From: Rodentolepis nana
Taxonomy: Eukaryota; Platyhelminthes; Cestoda; Cyclophyllidea; Hymenolepididae
Length of the DNA stretch: 64,000 nucleotides
NCBI GenBank assembly: GCA_900617975.1
Contig: UZAE01012022.1
Span: 16,190-80,189 of the forward strand
Reading direction: 5' to 3'
A program made the position numbers and the translations under genes. A model generated the notes under the pieces. The model had not been told where the DNA came from and did no database searches. It worked only from the letters and a program-made list of their open reading frames with translations. Position 1 is the first letter of the stretch; each line of letters begins with the position of its first letter. Below are positions 1 to 12,266 of this stretch, one piece after another.

Positions 1-3000
1 GTTTATCCGAATATCATTACTTATATCAGTTCTGCAAATAGAAGAGCTTATTTTTAAATGAGTCCCATTTAGAAACGACAATGAAGAAGAAGAATAAACA
101 TCTGAATGTGAAGGAATTAGGCAGCATTATAGGAAATACGTAATTTGCCACAAGAACTTTAAGGGCAAGTTGTATTTTTTTTCATAAGAAAGTCGAAAAG
201 CAGCTTGAACCTAAATCAAATAACCGGATAACATTTTCTGCTTTGATCTGAGTGAAATTTAAAAAAAACACCAATTCTTCGCCATCGAAGGGGACAAAAC
301 GATATCTTCACCAGCTTACTAACAAATTTTCCAGAAGTTAGATTTGAATTATTGAAAAAAACGATTTCAGTATATTAATTCACTCACAAATGGTTCGACT
401 TAATTTAACTTTTGAAATTATATTCAAATTAATAATTCAACTTAAAGGTTTTAACTTATGAGCATGAGAACTTGATTGAAACAGTCTCCAGGCAAGGTAG
501 CAAACAATTGTCTGAGGGGATAAGTGAAATCACATGACCTGGCGAATCCGTATTTAACTTAAGCTAAGTACAGTTTAAATTACTTTAATTCTCTAAATCT
601 GCTCCTCCTCAGTCTTTTCTTTGTATGGCCCCTTCGCCAACCCCTTAAATGACCCAATTTAACTTAGATGTATTGAGAGACAAAAAATTAAAGGGAGGAA
701 CTTAATTCAATTCTCCAAGCCTAATATAATTTATGTCTATGAAAGAAAAAAAGATAATTAGATAAGTTGCTTTCTTATGTACTCCCAAAAAAGTTCCTTG
801 TTTGAGAAATAAAAGTATTTAAATAACACTATTAAAAGCAGTTTTTTGTTAGGGAATAATATTAAATATTCAATGGATTTGGCTGCTTTAAAACTTCGCA
901 TTGTCATTTGGAGGGAAATTCAAATTACTTTTTTTGGCATATTTACAAAGAACTGATGGTTATAGAATACGGGGTTCATGGATTAAACTAATTTTATTCA
1001 GGCCAAGAATGGGCAACTACACTAAATGTTACAATATCTTCTATCCTTTTGAGCTTGCCCACCTTTTGATCCTCCCATTCGGGAAAGTCTGCTCTATCAT
1101 GTTAGCCTTTGCTAAGATTATCAGCCTGGTAAAGAGATTTACAAGTCTATTTACGTCCGGCTTCCTAAGCACCTTTTTTGTCAGAACTAGTGCCACTTAA
1201 ATGGGATGACTATAGTAGGGAGATCAGGTGGAATTTCCATATACTTGCTTCATTTTGTAATGTAAATATTTCTCAAAAATAGCCTTAAGAAAATAGATAT
1301 GAAATCTCTCATTTTATCAGGTTTGCGCATAAAATTTCGATAGTTGGTGAAGCTAATCACTTCCTCCTAAGACATGAAACAACAATAATATCTTTGAAGC
1401 TCACAGCAATTTCATTTATGCAAGCAAAAAAATCGTTGAAAGTTTCCCTGAAATTGTTTAGTTTAATTAGTAGCAGGATATCAAAGCATTAAATGTTCTG
1501 CTAAGTCAAGTCACAATAGCCTCAGATAACATTCGTCATCCGAGGTGGTCAGGATGCGATTTCAAGGGGGATACCGTTGAGTAACGGGGTCTGCAACCCT
1601 TCATAAAAATTAAATTCGGCAAAAAAATTATTGCCATGACAATTGTGGGGCTTTGAAAAACCTTTCCTAACTGTACATGCCATGGGAGTTAGTAGGATCC
1701 CTTTTAATTATTAAACAGTCTTGAAAGGTATCGATAAATTTAGATAACTTTGCCATTCAAGACCCATGTCGTTTTCATTTCATCGTTGAGTAAATGACTT
1801 CCTGAGACCTTATGTGAAACTTGAAATGGAATCATAATAATTTGAGTCTATTAAAGGATCTTAATTTATTTGAATTCAGGAAGGATCTTCACATACGTTT
1901 TCCTTCACATCCTCATACTGGAGAATATTTGATGATCCTATTACAGCGCATGATCAGAATTTATAATGCCTAGAGGGTTTATCTGCTCATAGCAATACCT
2001 GGGACGCCTAAAACCCCCCACCCCGCCGAGATACTAAGAAGACTCCAGTTTGTCCAAAGTTAAAAGTGTGACCGAATTCGATTGTTGGGCTAATAATAAA
2101 CAGACTGTTGTTGGGGCGTTTGCACATCAAAGAATATAAACAGACAGAAGATTTAGATTTAGGTCAGGCCAATGTTGTGACTTGAATGAAAAGCAGACAA
2201 TGCGGGGCGCGGTAATAAAGGTGACAATTGGTTCATTAGGTAAAACTATCTCAACCAATCTCATTCTCTGTTTTTTTTCAGAACTTATTGCAGTTTGATT
2301 CACTTAGCAAACTTCTACGTCTAGGTACACAGCTGAACGTTTAATCGCTTTAGTTTGTTTATTTAATGAAATTTAATAGAAAATTTAATGCTTCTACCTT
2401 CCAACGATATGAATTGAGAAATTGAAGTAATGCTTTACATTATTAGATTGGTCTTACCTAACAACGATATAATTTCCATTCAAATGACGAGTTAATCGAA
2501 TAAAACTTCAATAGAATTGTAGATATTTTGTCGTGAAGGCTTTATTAATCATATTCTCCAAACAGTGATGAAGCAGGCCCAGGGAGATGAATGGAGGGGG
2601 GGGGGGGTAAGGGAGAACGCGAGAGGGAGAGAGTCGCAGGAATGAGCATGCTCGTGTATGCCGATTAGGGCAGATGAGGGGTATTTTCGGTATGCTCCAA
2701 GTTTTATTGCACTCACCTCTAATAAACCAGCGTGAATACTACTAAGTGCGCAAACATGGGGCTTAGGTAGGGAGCAGGTTAGACTCGCCCAAGAGCAATT
2801 GCAGAGACGGAGAGAGAGGGAGAGAGAGAAGAACTCAAGAAGCCCCTGCACAAACACTTACTCACAAACAAAAGGCGCTAACGACACAGCGCAGCCTCCA
2901 AAATGGCTTAAGTGCTCGCTGTGTGTCGAAATTGGGGAGAAAAACTGCATTTGCGCTGAAAGCGTCTTAATGCAGGCGTATAAAAAGCCATTCCACACAC

Positions 3001-3738
3001 ACAACAGCCTTAAGTGCCATATCACATGTAATAGTGTGGAGAAATAAATGTCGCTATCAACTTCTTCCACGCTTATTCTAGTACATTTAACAATGGTCGA
3101 TTTGAATTTGAGATATGGGTAACCGAGTTGAAATTATTATCCCCATAAAAGAAACATTTCCAGCTCGCACTCATTTGTTTTTATTTAAATAGCTTTAGTT
3201 GAACGAGGCCTCAATAATCTCAAGAGAATGTGGTATGTTTAAGCTTTCACCATCAAAGTCAAAGTTTAAATTTACCATATTCTTAATCCTTTGGGTTAGT
3301 AGACTTAATAAAATTTGCAAGAAAATTATCAGCATCACAATTATAGGCAAAATCGATATTTTGAGAAAAAGAAGCGATTCAAAGTCAAATAACATTTAAT
3401 CTTCTTGCTATATTTGTATTGACTCTATCTGATGTGTCTTCTATGACATATGCCAACTTGTGTTGGCCGACAACTTTTCCAAATTTCCCCTCCGACCCTA
3501 GATTTCTTATTCTCTTCCAATCAAAAATTTAGAGAAGGGTTTCCTACATGATTCCTTATATATTCCTGCAGTTTCCTCGATATTTTATTAAAAAGGTGCA
3601 GGACATGTAATGCGTCTGCAAACACCAGACTACTCGGAATGAAAAGGTGTTGTCGACAGCATTCTACTTAAGCGAACTTACTTCAAACATCGAAACTTTC
3701 ATATGTGTCACCTTTCACTCTCTAACTAAGACAAGATA
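1..3738. other. Non-coding, upstream region
   Basis: No exon, RNA gene or transposon recognised. Notable only for a G12 run at 2596-2607 and purine-rich GAGA stretches near 2610-2635 and 2805-2832. Open frames here have no family similarity or splice context. Confidence 0.5.
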
Positions 3739-4061
3739 TTTATTTATTTTAAATGGCAGGCGTTTTGATAGTTGTCATTAGCCATTTAGATGACTTCGAG
3801 CTTCACAGAGGGAAGGTTCATCAAAGTAACAGAAAGTCGAGGAGTGGGGAACAGAAGAGCGATTCACCGATGTAAGAGACAGACAGACACAAAGGCAGAG
3901 AAAAGGTAAGATGAGTACTGTGGAAGTGGTCGAATATGACATACAGTGGGGTCATGACAGTTTGAAGTCAGAAGTCAACTGCCGAATAATAGACTTTTTT
4001 GCCGTATAAGTATACGTTGCCAAGGGTGAACCTCGTGGAGGTAAGTCTATCGCACACCCCT
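3739..4061 (-). mobile_element. Ribozyme-headed LINE-derived element, copy 1
   Basis: Short non-autonomous retroelement read on the minus strand: ribozyme head at 4060, unique body, AAAT-like 3' tail near 3740. It is flanked by a perfect 12-bp direct repeat TAAGACAAGATA (3727-3738 and 4062-4073). One extra T (4061) separates the ribozyme end from the repeat. No protein is encoded. Confidence 0.88.
3989..4060 (-). ncRNA. HDV-like ribozyme, copy 1
   Basis: P1 GGGGTGT pairs with TCACCCT (six of seven; the last pair is U-U). P2, P3 (ACC/GGT) and P4 (CGTAT/ATACG, loop ACTT) are intact, as is the GCAAAA strand with the catalytic cytosine. The joining strand reads TGGCAA instead of GGGCAA. Probably weakened rather than dead. 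Confidence 0.75.
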
Positions 4062-4614
4062 TAAGACAAGATAAATATTGTTGCATATGAGCCTCATATT
4101 TACTTAAATAAGGTCGACATTTTCACTATCTTACGGCATTAATGGCTTCCTACTACTTCCACTTCACTACCTCAAATATCTACATCTGATGACTATTGTT
4201 TCTTCAAATTAGCACTATTGTGATTGGAATATCTTTCGAGAATTGAAATAATCCCTCATGCAGCCCGTTTCGACTAAACAGCGAAAAAACATTGCATCAC
4301 AACAGTAATTTCCGTCAAAGTTTAGGCGATGAAATGGCAGCGAGGACTTAGTTTGATGTCATTGGGGAATACGAGGAACCAATTCACCAGTGGAAATAAG
4401 TTTCCAAGTTCAAGATTCATGCACTATATTTTAGAGTAGCAGTAAACGTAGACAATCCAATGTACTTTAATTATTATGACACAGAAGATTGCTTTTTGGG
4501 AATAAAACATAGGAAACAATCACCCAATTTTGAAGGACAAGTGCTATGTCTACAGTGGTTGGGTTTTGGATATTTCATTTCGGATAATAGACTTTAAGGG
4601 CACGAAGGCAACAT

Positions 4615-4950
4615 TTATTTATTTATATCAAATGGCAGTCGTTTTGATAGTTAGCATTAGCCCTTTAGTTGACTTCAGGCTTCAGAGAGAGGAGGAGGAA
4701 CGTCAAAGTGACAAAAAAAAGTCGAGCGGGGGGGGGGGGAACAGAAGAGTGTTTTAAAGATGTAAAAGAGACAGACACAAAATTAGATGAAAGGTGAGGT
4801 GAATACTTTGGAAGTGGTCTAATATGACATACAGTTGGGTCATAGTAGTTTGAGCTCAGAAGTCAACTGCCGGTTTATAGACTTTTTTTTGCCATTTGGG
4901 TTTACGTTGCTCAGGGTGCACCACGTGGAGCTAAGTCTATCGTACACCCC
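4615..4950 (-). mobile_element. Ribozyme-headed LINE-derived element, copy 2
   Basis: Direct repeats ACGAAG[G/T]CAACAT (4602-4614 and 4951-4963, 12 of 13 identical). The right repeat starts exactly after the predicted ribozyme G1 at 4950. On + the body holds an expanded G10 run near 4730. The tail is ATAAATAAAT-like. Confidence 0.88.
4877..4950 (-). ncRNA. HDV-like ribozyme, copy 2 (decayed)
   Basis: P1 (GGGGTGT/GCACCCT) and P2 are complete, but P3 has a G-G clash (AGC/GGT), the joining strand reads GAGCAA, and P4 is disrupted (CGTAA/AAATG). Probably inactive. Confidence 0.65.
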
Positions 4951-4963
4951 ACGAAGTCAACAT

Positions 4964-6832
4964 CGTATCACATAACACTTCTATTTTAGATCACCAGACC
5001 TATAAATGTAACGAGTGCGAAGCTTGAATAGGACTATCCACGTGCCCTTCAGAAATTTGATTACTTCTTAAATTCATTCTTGCTGAAATGAAACATACTG
5101 GTGGATCCATCTATGTTTGAGAAAAAAAAATATGCTGATGAAACCACTTTTCCAGTTGGATATAAGCACATGGGGAAGAAATCGATGACGCAAATTTCCC
5201 TTCTTGCATTTCCCCTCTATTCCAAAGTCAAGACTCTTCCACGAATTGATCTGATTTAAAAATTGTCTTGAAAATGACAAAATTGTAATTGAACGCATTA
5301 TGGCTCGTAGACCACTCCCCATAACAAGCCTTGTCGAATTCTTAAATTGGATATAGTCTTTATAGAAAATTGTTCTATAAGAGAAGTAGAATTCAGTTTT
5401 ATAATAATAGATGATTCTGTGAGAGAATTTGAGCAAAGAAGTAAGCGTAAGTCAGTCCAAATTGAGCGTAGTTTCAACATCAAGGTGCATTCAGGGGAAC
5501 AATTTTCTAAAGTTTTACATCAAGTAAATTAATTATCCTCAGCGCATTAACCAATCGGTCTATCGGCCTTAAATAAATGAGTTAAATATGATATTTCTTG
5601 TATATATGGCACATTTTATTAGTAACTAAGGCATAGTTGCTTTAATGTTGAATATCAACAGTCCTAACTACATCTAAACGATTCTTTCTTGGAAAAAAAT
5701 TCGTCTCGTATAAACTCATCGTTTCATCTAACGCATCTCAACAATATCTGGAGGCAGAGTGTAGAGAGAGAGATATGGAGTACAATGTCTAATGTGAACT
5801 ATGCTTACAACAAAGTTTATAAGTAAATGAAAACAGTTAACAGAACTTTGAATGAATATTTATAGCTAGTTAGGTGAGAAAGTCGCACGACCGCACCTTC
5901 GCATGAGTTTCCTTGATTATGACATTTCAGCATTGTTACTCCACAGTGTGATACAAAATTTTTTTCAAATCCAATAGTACTTTCAACTAAAGTAAACGTT
6001 CCAATGGACTTTAAACTTGCCTTTAGTATCTACGAGGTATTTGAACTCTGTTATAACAGCAAAAAACTACGGAATAAGATCCAGAGCAGATGGAAGGAAA
6101 TTGAAGTTATAATCATCAAATTGTGCTATTTAAGGCACTGTATTTATTGCTGTATTAATTGCGTTAAGCTATGCACAGGCATGTGCTTGGGTTTATGATA
6201 GAGGTAATTTTATTAAATACTTATGCAGTTAACTATACGTATTCATAATAAAAACGATCGAAATCAACCAATCCATTGTTTCATGTCTCCTCTCCTTTAA
6301 AGCGAGTTACGAAATATATTGTTTCGAGAATAATAGACACAGTCCTTTGTCGTAATTATTTCAATTTCAGGCAAAGCGGTGTACAAAAAGTGGTCCAGTT
6401 GCCGCAAATGAGGAAATAATTGGAGGCCGGGGGGGGGGGGGGGGGGGGGGGTGGGAGAGGGATGGGAGGGGAGGTGAACATGGAGATGCAGGTTCAGTCA
6501 AATGGACAAATGCAAAGTGCATCCATTCACCCCTCCCAAATCTCTACAAACATTCAATTATCATAAATTTCTTTAGTAAATTTAGGGAATTCTGTCTTTG
6601 TATGAAATGCTTACTAAAGGCAGTATGGACATTCTGTCAGACACTCATGCAGTTTGAAAGAGATGAAATTATCTGCAAGCAAAGAAGATTATGATTCCCT
6701 GAAATGGATTATCCACATTTCTTTAGGTCTAAAATATGCTACTCAATTTTCCTCTTATTTACTGGTATGGGCAGTTTCGATTGGCCATTCTAGGTAAGAG
6801 GTTAATGGGTATTTGGAGGGGGGGGGGAACAA
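4964..6832. other. Non-coding between element copies 2 and 3
   Basis: Nothing recognised apart from a G23 homopolymer (6429-6451). The short gap between copies 1 and 2 (4074-4601) is equally featureless. Confidence 0.5.
6429..6451 (+). repeat. G23 homopolymer
   Basis: Uninterrupted G run, the longest on the + strand of this window. Confidence 0.95.
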
Positions 6833-7142
6833 TTTTATTTATTTGTATCAAATGGCAGGCTTTATGATATTCTTAATTAGCCATTTAATTGACTTCGGGT
6901 AGGAGTATCAAAGTCACAGAAAGTCGAGAGGGGAACAAAAGAAGGATTCACGGATATAAGAGAGACAGACGCAAAGTTAGAGAAAAAAGGAAAGGAGAGT
7001 ACTGTGAGAGTGGTGGAATATGACATACGATGGGGCCATGGTAGTTTGAAATTAGAAATCAACTGCCAGTTTATAGACTTCTTCGCTGCATGATTATACG
7101 TTGCAGAGTGCACAACGTGGAGGTAAGTCTATCGCGCACCTC
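6833..7142 (-). mobile_element. Ribozyme-headed LINE-derived element, copy 3
   Basis: Recognised by the conserved left end (TATCAAATGGCAGGC), the body and the right-end ribozyme block. No clear target duplication survives, and parts of the body are deleted. It is among the oldest-looking copies. Confidence 0.82.
7073..7142 (-). ncRNA. HDV-like ribozyme, copy 3 (decayed)
   Basis: P2 is intact. P1 carries A2-C and other mismatches, the GGG joining strand after P1 has lost two G's, and P4 is altered. Predicted inactive. Confidence 0.55.
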
Positions 7143-9471
7143 GGCAGTAAAATATTAGGAAAGTCATAATTGACAAAAGTTGGAAACACGCAATAACCTC
7201 CGTTCCATCGACAAATTTGAACGATATATTCCAATGAATTAAAAAGGTACCGTTGAAAACTCTATATCCTAGAGCTGCCTAATATTTGGCACATATATGA
7301 ACGACGATTTTACCACCTCAAATTTTCTAACCGTTACCATCGAAGATTATTTTGGCAGAGAATATCTATCGTAAGTAACCTATCTTCAATGCGTAAAACT
7401 TTTATGTCTGTGATAATCAATATTTTCAAAGCATTAATATTTGCGCATGCGATTTCTTAGGGGATACAATCAAACGGTCAAACGCCATTTAATCATCAAA
7501 TTTTCTCCCATACAAAGCAAACTGTCATATGGAGTAAACTGACCAGGCGATTCTAGAATCTAAGCTCTTAATGCAATTAAGATTTGACTTTGCTAAGTCT
7601 CATAATTATCGAAGCTTTCATTGAAAGGAGGATTACGTGGCAACTTTGGACCATTGGAACTGAGCTTCACCAAGAAAAGAAATGGAGAAAAGTTTGAGCG
7701 TTGATTGTGGGGGGGGGGGTTATTGAGAGAGAGAGGCCGAAGGTGAGTATGTTGTGGTGTGGAGGGGATCGATTGATATGGTACGTGAGTAAATGCTTAC
7801 CTTTATGTAAGAAACAGAGTGAAGAGAATGCTCTTTTAAGCAATACAAAGCGCTAACTCATATACCTCAGTTTAGAGGCGAATGCGCCATTGGACCCTTT
7901 ATGGAGAGTCCAGAACGCCTGCACAGCAGACCTTTTGAGTTATAGGGCATGAAAAATTTAGTCGGAAAAAGGAAGTCGCTATGAGGAAAAGGGAGCCATT
8001 AGGGATTGGTTAAAATATTGTTAACTCTCAGAAAACGCTTAAGACAAATACGCAAACTGCCTTAGATAATTAATCGTTCCATTCAGCTCTGGTGAGCGTT
8101 TGAAGTGGATTCATTAAAAAGTTTTTGGTCTACGAGCATGATGTTTAAAATTTGCTGTTCGTGGGTATGCGGTGGAAATTTATACCAACTTTGCAAGTAC
8201 TCACGAGACGGCATAAAACCTTCACCCTAAATCTAATAAATAAACAATTTCTTGAAATCCTCAGACTTTGTTCCCCTCTTTTACTACTAGTCCAGGCTAT
8301 TGATTGATTTCAAATTTAAGAAGCTTTCCCACTTCCCAATTGTCATACATTTACTACGGGTAATCAGTAAAAAAATACATAAAAAATAAATATAAAATAG
8401 ATATATAATTTTTTACGTCACCTGGTCCGAATTCATCGTTGCCGTTGCCAGGTATGAATCTTGTCGACTGTATCTATGACACCAGAGCTTAGGGCTCAAA
8501 GCATTTGCTTTATTGCGAATGTTTTGTAAATGTAAACATGGCATTACTAAAGCCAAAAATGGTTAAGTGATTGCTAAATGATTTATTGACATTTAATAGT
8601 GACATTTTATAATACATTAGTTTTGTTTCATCTTCGAATCATCTCATCGGCATCGATCGCTCTAATTACAAGTACCTATTATTAGTAGGATTTCACCCCA
8701 TCTATTGCACTTACCTTGTTGCCCATATTCAGTCACTAACCCGATTTCTAATTAGGATTAAATTGAAGATGGCGGTAAGGCTATTTTTAGATGTCAATAT
8801 ACCCGTTAGGTCTCATGAGTGCCGTGAAATTCTGTCAACTACTCATTTAGTAGCAGAAAGCTCAAATTGTGTCATGCACTACATTTCATCGATGTATTGA
8901 TAAGTGAATCATTCCCACTAGCCAAAACTTCAAAGGGCATCTGACTGCAGATGGATTTGTGTGGAAATCTTGATAACAGAACTGGAACCTCCAATTTTAT
9001 GGTCCTCTTCCCAAGAAAATTCTGTACCGCTGTCCAAATAGTATCTTTGATGTGAATTTTACTCTAAATGAACTGAAAAATGAGTTTAATTCAAATTAAG
9101 TTACGCAGACATCTCGATTTGAAAGGGGAAAATATCTTTATTTGGTTAAATGTTACTTTTAGACACTCAATCGTCATGCTTGTCTCAGTTTATCTCATGA
9201 CTAATCCGGATGTCAGCCCAAACCCCACATCAAGGAAAACCTAGATTAACTTTTTTCCCTGATGGGTAAATAGACCTTGAATCCAAGGCCAGAAGTGCCA
9301 GTAAGATAGCCTATGCAGAGTTAATTTTAGACTAATATATCTTCACGCCTGCGCGGGCGCGCCAAGCAAAAATGACACAATCACTAATAATCAAATTAGC
9401 TGGAGCAAAATCGTCTGCCGAATTTTCGTTTTGCCGCCAGTTATGACTAAGATGTTTTCTCATCCAATATA
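7143..9471. other. Non-coding between copy 3 and mariner
   Basis: AT-rich with a G10 run near 7710. No exon, repeat family or RNA gene seen. Confidence 0.5.
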
Positions 9472-9473
9472 TA

Positions 9474-10400
9474 TTGGGTGGGCAACTAAGTCATTGCCGA
9501 TTTCAAATAAGAAGGCAAATTCGAAATTTTTGTTTAAAAATATAAATTTATTCAATTAGATATTGGCCGTTCTTGTCGATGACCTTTTTCCATCGTTCTG
9601 GCAGAGTAAAAATTCCCCGTTCGTAAAATGTCTGCTCTTTGCTATTAAAAAACTGAATTAGGTGTGATCCGACATCATCCGCGTTGTTAAAAATTTACCA
9701 TTTAAAGAGTTTTGCGTGGAACGAAACAAATGGTAATCCGAAGGCGCAAGGTCAGGGCTATATGGTGGGTGTGACAAAACATCCCAACCCAGTTCCAATA
9801 ATTTTTGCCGAGTAACCAAAGATGTGTGCGGGGGCCTTGGGTTATCATGATGGAAAACAACACCCTTCCGCCGATTTGATAATGCCGGCCGCTTATCTTC
9901 AATTGCATCCTTCAGTTTTTCGAGTTGTCCAACATTCACATTTGAATTTATCGTTTGGTTCTGCGGCACGAGTTCAAAATACAAAACTCCTTTGTGATCC
10001 CACCACACTGACAGCATAATCTTTTTTTGGTGAATCTCTGCTTTTGATACTGTTTGGGCTGGTTGATCTTGCTTCACCCATGATCTCTTGCGAGTAACAT
10101 TGTTATAAACTAGGTTCTTCAGAAATGGATCATTCTCATTGCGTTTCAGTAGCGGCGAATCACAGATGCTAATCCGTTGCGTCAAATGAATTTCCTTTAA
10201 CTGGTGAGGGATCCATAAATCAAGTTTTTTGACATAACCAAGGGTTTTAAATTTTTTTTCAATGCATGTATGCGACACATTGAGCTTCTCTGCAATATCT
10301 CGTGTTGTGCTGTGACGATTTGAATCGATAATCGATAGCTAAATTAGTTTGATGTTGCGTATCATAAGTCGTAATATGGAGGCGACCAATTTTAAGTGGA
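9474..10400 (-). mobile_element. Mariner-family transposon, degraded
   Basis: The left terminal inverted repeat begins TTGGGTGGGCAACTAAGTCA after TA at 9472-9473. The minus strand encodes a mariner transposase in pieces, with its C-terminal end at 9548. The matching inverted repeat on the far side was not found before 10600, so the N-terminal end is lost or unrecognisable; about 10400 is where homology fades. Confidence 0.85.
9548..10400 (-). pseudogene. Mariner transposase pseudogene
   Basis: Recognisable blocks in order: SNRHSTTRDIAEKLNVSHTC (helix-turn-helix), HLTQRISICDSPLLKRNEND, HQKKIMLSVWWDHKGVLYFE, GWDVLSHPPYSPDLAPSDYH and, in another frame, FYERGIFTLPERWKKVIDKN with stop at 9548-9550. 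The block carrying the first catalytic Asp (normally TGDEKW, after FLK-x-L) is deleted. The other two acidic residues remain, but with 35 rather than 34 residues between them. At least two frameshifts occur, near 9685 and upstream of 10325. It cannot make active transposase. Confidence 0.88.
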
Positions 10401-10609
10401 TAAGACATTGAAAACAATGATAAACAGATTTGTGCAACTATCACCGACAATTGGAAATCCTTAAAGGGGATTTGACCTGATATTACTGCACCTGGAAAAG
10501 GACTTAAACACATGAACACAAGTCTTCTGTTCAGAATATGCAAGTAAACTGAGTTTCAGTGCTGCAACCAGGACCAATTCAGCCACCATCTAAGTTTTGC
10601 AGAATAAGT

Positions 10610-10920
10610 TTACTTATTTATATCAAATGGCAGGCGTTTTGATGGTTATCATTAGCCCTTTAGTTGACTTCAGGCTTCACAGAGGGGAGGAGGAACATCA
10701 AAGTGAAAAAAAGTCGAGAGGGGGGAGGAACAGAAGAGTGTTTCAACGACGAAGGTAGAAAAAAGGTGAGGTGAGTACTGTGGAAGTAGTCGAAGTTGAC
10801 ATACAGTGTGTTGATGGTAGTTTGAAGTCAGAAGTCAACTTCCAGTTAATAGAATTTTTTGCCGTATGAGTATACGTTGCCCAGGGTGCACCACGTGGGG
10901 GTTAGTCTATCGCGCACCCC
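10610..10920 (-). mobile_element. Ribozyme-headed LINE-derived element, copy 4
   Basis: Direct repeats TTTGCAGAA[T/G]AAGT (10596-10609 and 10921-10934, 13 of 14 identical). The right repeat abuts the predicted ribozyme G1 at 10920 with no extra base. The element lies about 200 bp from the mariner remnant. Confidence 0.88.
10849..10920 (-). ncRNA. HDV-like ribozyme, copy 4 (near-intact)
   Basis: P1 GGGGTGC/GCACCCT has a C-G seventh pair in place of the usual U-G. P3, the GGGCAA joining strand, P4 and GCAAAA match consensus. The only flaws are one C-U mismatch in P2 and CCCACGT instead of TCCACGT in L3. A good candidate for activity. Confidence 0.8.
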
Positions 10921-10934
10921 TTTGCAGAAGAAGT

Positions 10935-11947
10935 AAAAAGGAATCGTCAGAATTTATAATGAATTGTCTTTGTTATTACTTTCGGCCACGCAAACCTCAT
11001 GTTTCAGCTATTATCGTGCATAAAACTTGGCTCAGGATACTTTTCCGCTTGGAAACTGCGAGTTGTTGGTAGAAATCGTTTTTTAAATAAAACGATCGAC
11101 ATGATTACTTTCTATGTTTGCTGTAGAAGAAACGAAGGATTTCTATTCATCCTTGTTCTGCGACACTGAGACCGATTCTGAAGAAATTTCGAATCAATGA
11201 CTCCTTAGGGCTAAATATACTAAAAAAATCAAGTTTATTGGCATTGCAGAAGGTTATATGAATGAAAAACAAATGCAGTTACCTTATACTTATTATAAGG
11301 CTTTCATTACAATGATTATTATATAAGTTCATCTTGTTTGCTTCTTTCACCATTGCTGCTACCCCCCTCCCTCACAGAAATGCAAGACGATGCAATGTTA
11401 TATTTCAAGGTTGAAAATAATTAGCAGTAAGGGAATTCAATAAGAGTGAGGGGGGGGGGGGGGGAGGGGATTGGGATTAGAAGCGGGATCTTCTAGTAGG
11501 TTGAGGTGATATCTCTAAAAGATTTTCATAATACTTAAGCATTAAATTCATGTTGTTTTTGAGGGTTTAGTCCAATTTTCGCAGGCCAAAACATCCTTAC
11601 TTGTTCCCTGTTTCCAAGTTTTCAGCTTCATGAGCTAATTGACACGTTACTAAATTTAGACAGAATTGTTCATCACTTCAAATGACTTTTTTCCCTTCTG
11701 ATAGCATGGATAATAACATGACAAAACAGTTTTCAAATATGTTTTCTTCTTGTGTGAATTTAAAGTGAACGTTAAGGATTAAAATTTAGTAATGAGCAAA
11801 CGCATCAATGTTTCGCCAGAGTTGATGTTTTAAAAGATTAAAACCCATCCTGAATTCATTATTCTGTAATTTTTAATAAATTTAATCAAATAAGCTAAAA
11901 TATCAAAATATTATCATTGATTTGTATAAACTTCTATGCGTTAATTC
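10935..11947. other. Non-coding between copies 4 and 5
   Basis: AT-rich, with a G15 run at 11450-11464. No exon recognised. Confidence 0.5.
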
Positions 11948-12017
11948 TGGGTACGCGAAAGACTTACCTTCACGTGGTGTATCTTGAGCAACATATACTC
12001 ATGCGCAAAAAGTCTAT
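11948..12017 (+). ncRNA. HDV-like ribozyme, copy 5 (decayed)
   Basis: G1 has become T, P1 retains only a weak helix with G-U pairs, P2 has a mismatch, and one G before the catalytic cytosine is missing. The sixth P1 pair is A-U instead of G-C, a double change that keeps pairing. Predicted inactive. Confidence 0.6.
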
Positions 12018-12260
12018 GAACCGTCAATTGACTTCTGACTTCAAAATACCATGACCCCACTGAATGTCATTTTCGATCACTTCCACAGCACTCACCTCAT
12101 CTTTTTTCTAACTTTGTGTCTCTCTATTACTTCTGTGTATCACTCTTCTGCCCCCGCATCGACATTTACGACTTTGATGTTCCTCTCCTCTGTGAATCCC
12201 GAAGTCAACTAAGGGGCTAATGATAGCTCTTATATAGCCTGATATTTGATATAAGTAAAT
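11948..12260 (+). mobile_element. Ribozyme-headed LINE-derived element, copy 5 (only sense copy)
   Basis: The same element in the opposite orientation: ribozyme head at the left, tail ATATAAGTAAAT at the right. A partial direct repeat TATGCGT (11935-11941 and 12260-12266) suggests a decayed target duplication. It is the only one of twelve copies whose ribozyme lies on the host-gene strand. Confidence 0.82.
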
Positions 12261-12266
12261 ATGCGT

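Noticed and set aside
901..1200. 99-codon open frame
   Set aside because: AT-rich, no splice context or family similarity; consistent with a chance frame.
3830..3990. tRNA-derived SINE with a B box (GTGGTCGAATATGAC)
   Set aside because: The GGTCGAATA match to a pol III B box is weak and no A box lies at the right distance. The ribozyme end and LINE fragment explain the family better.
3959..4060. Hammerhead ribozyme in the repeats
   Set aside because: Known in flatworm repeats, but the CTGANGA and GAAA core motifs are absent from the conserved block, whereas all HDV-like elements are present.
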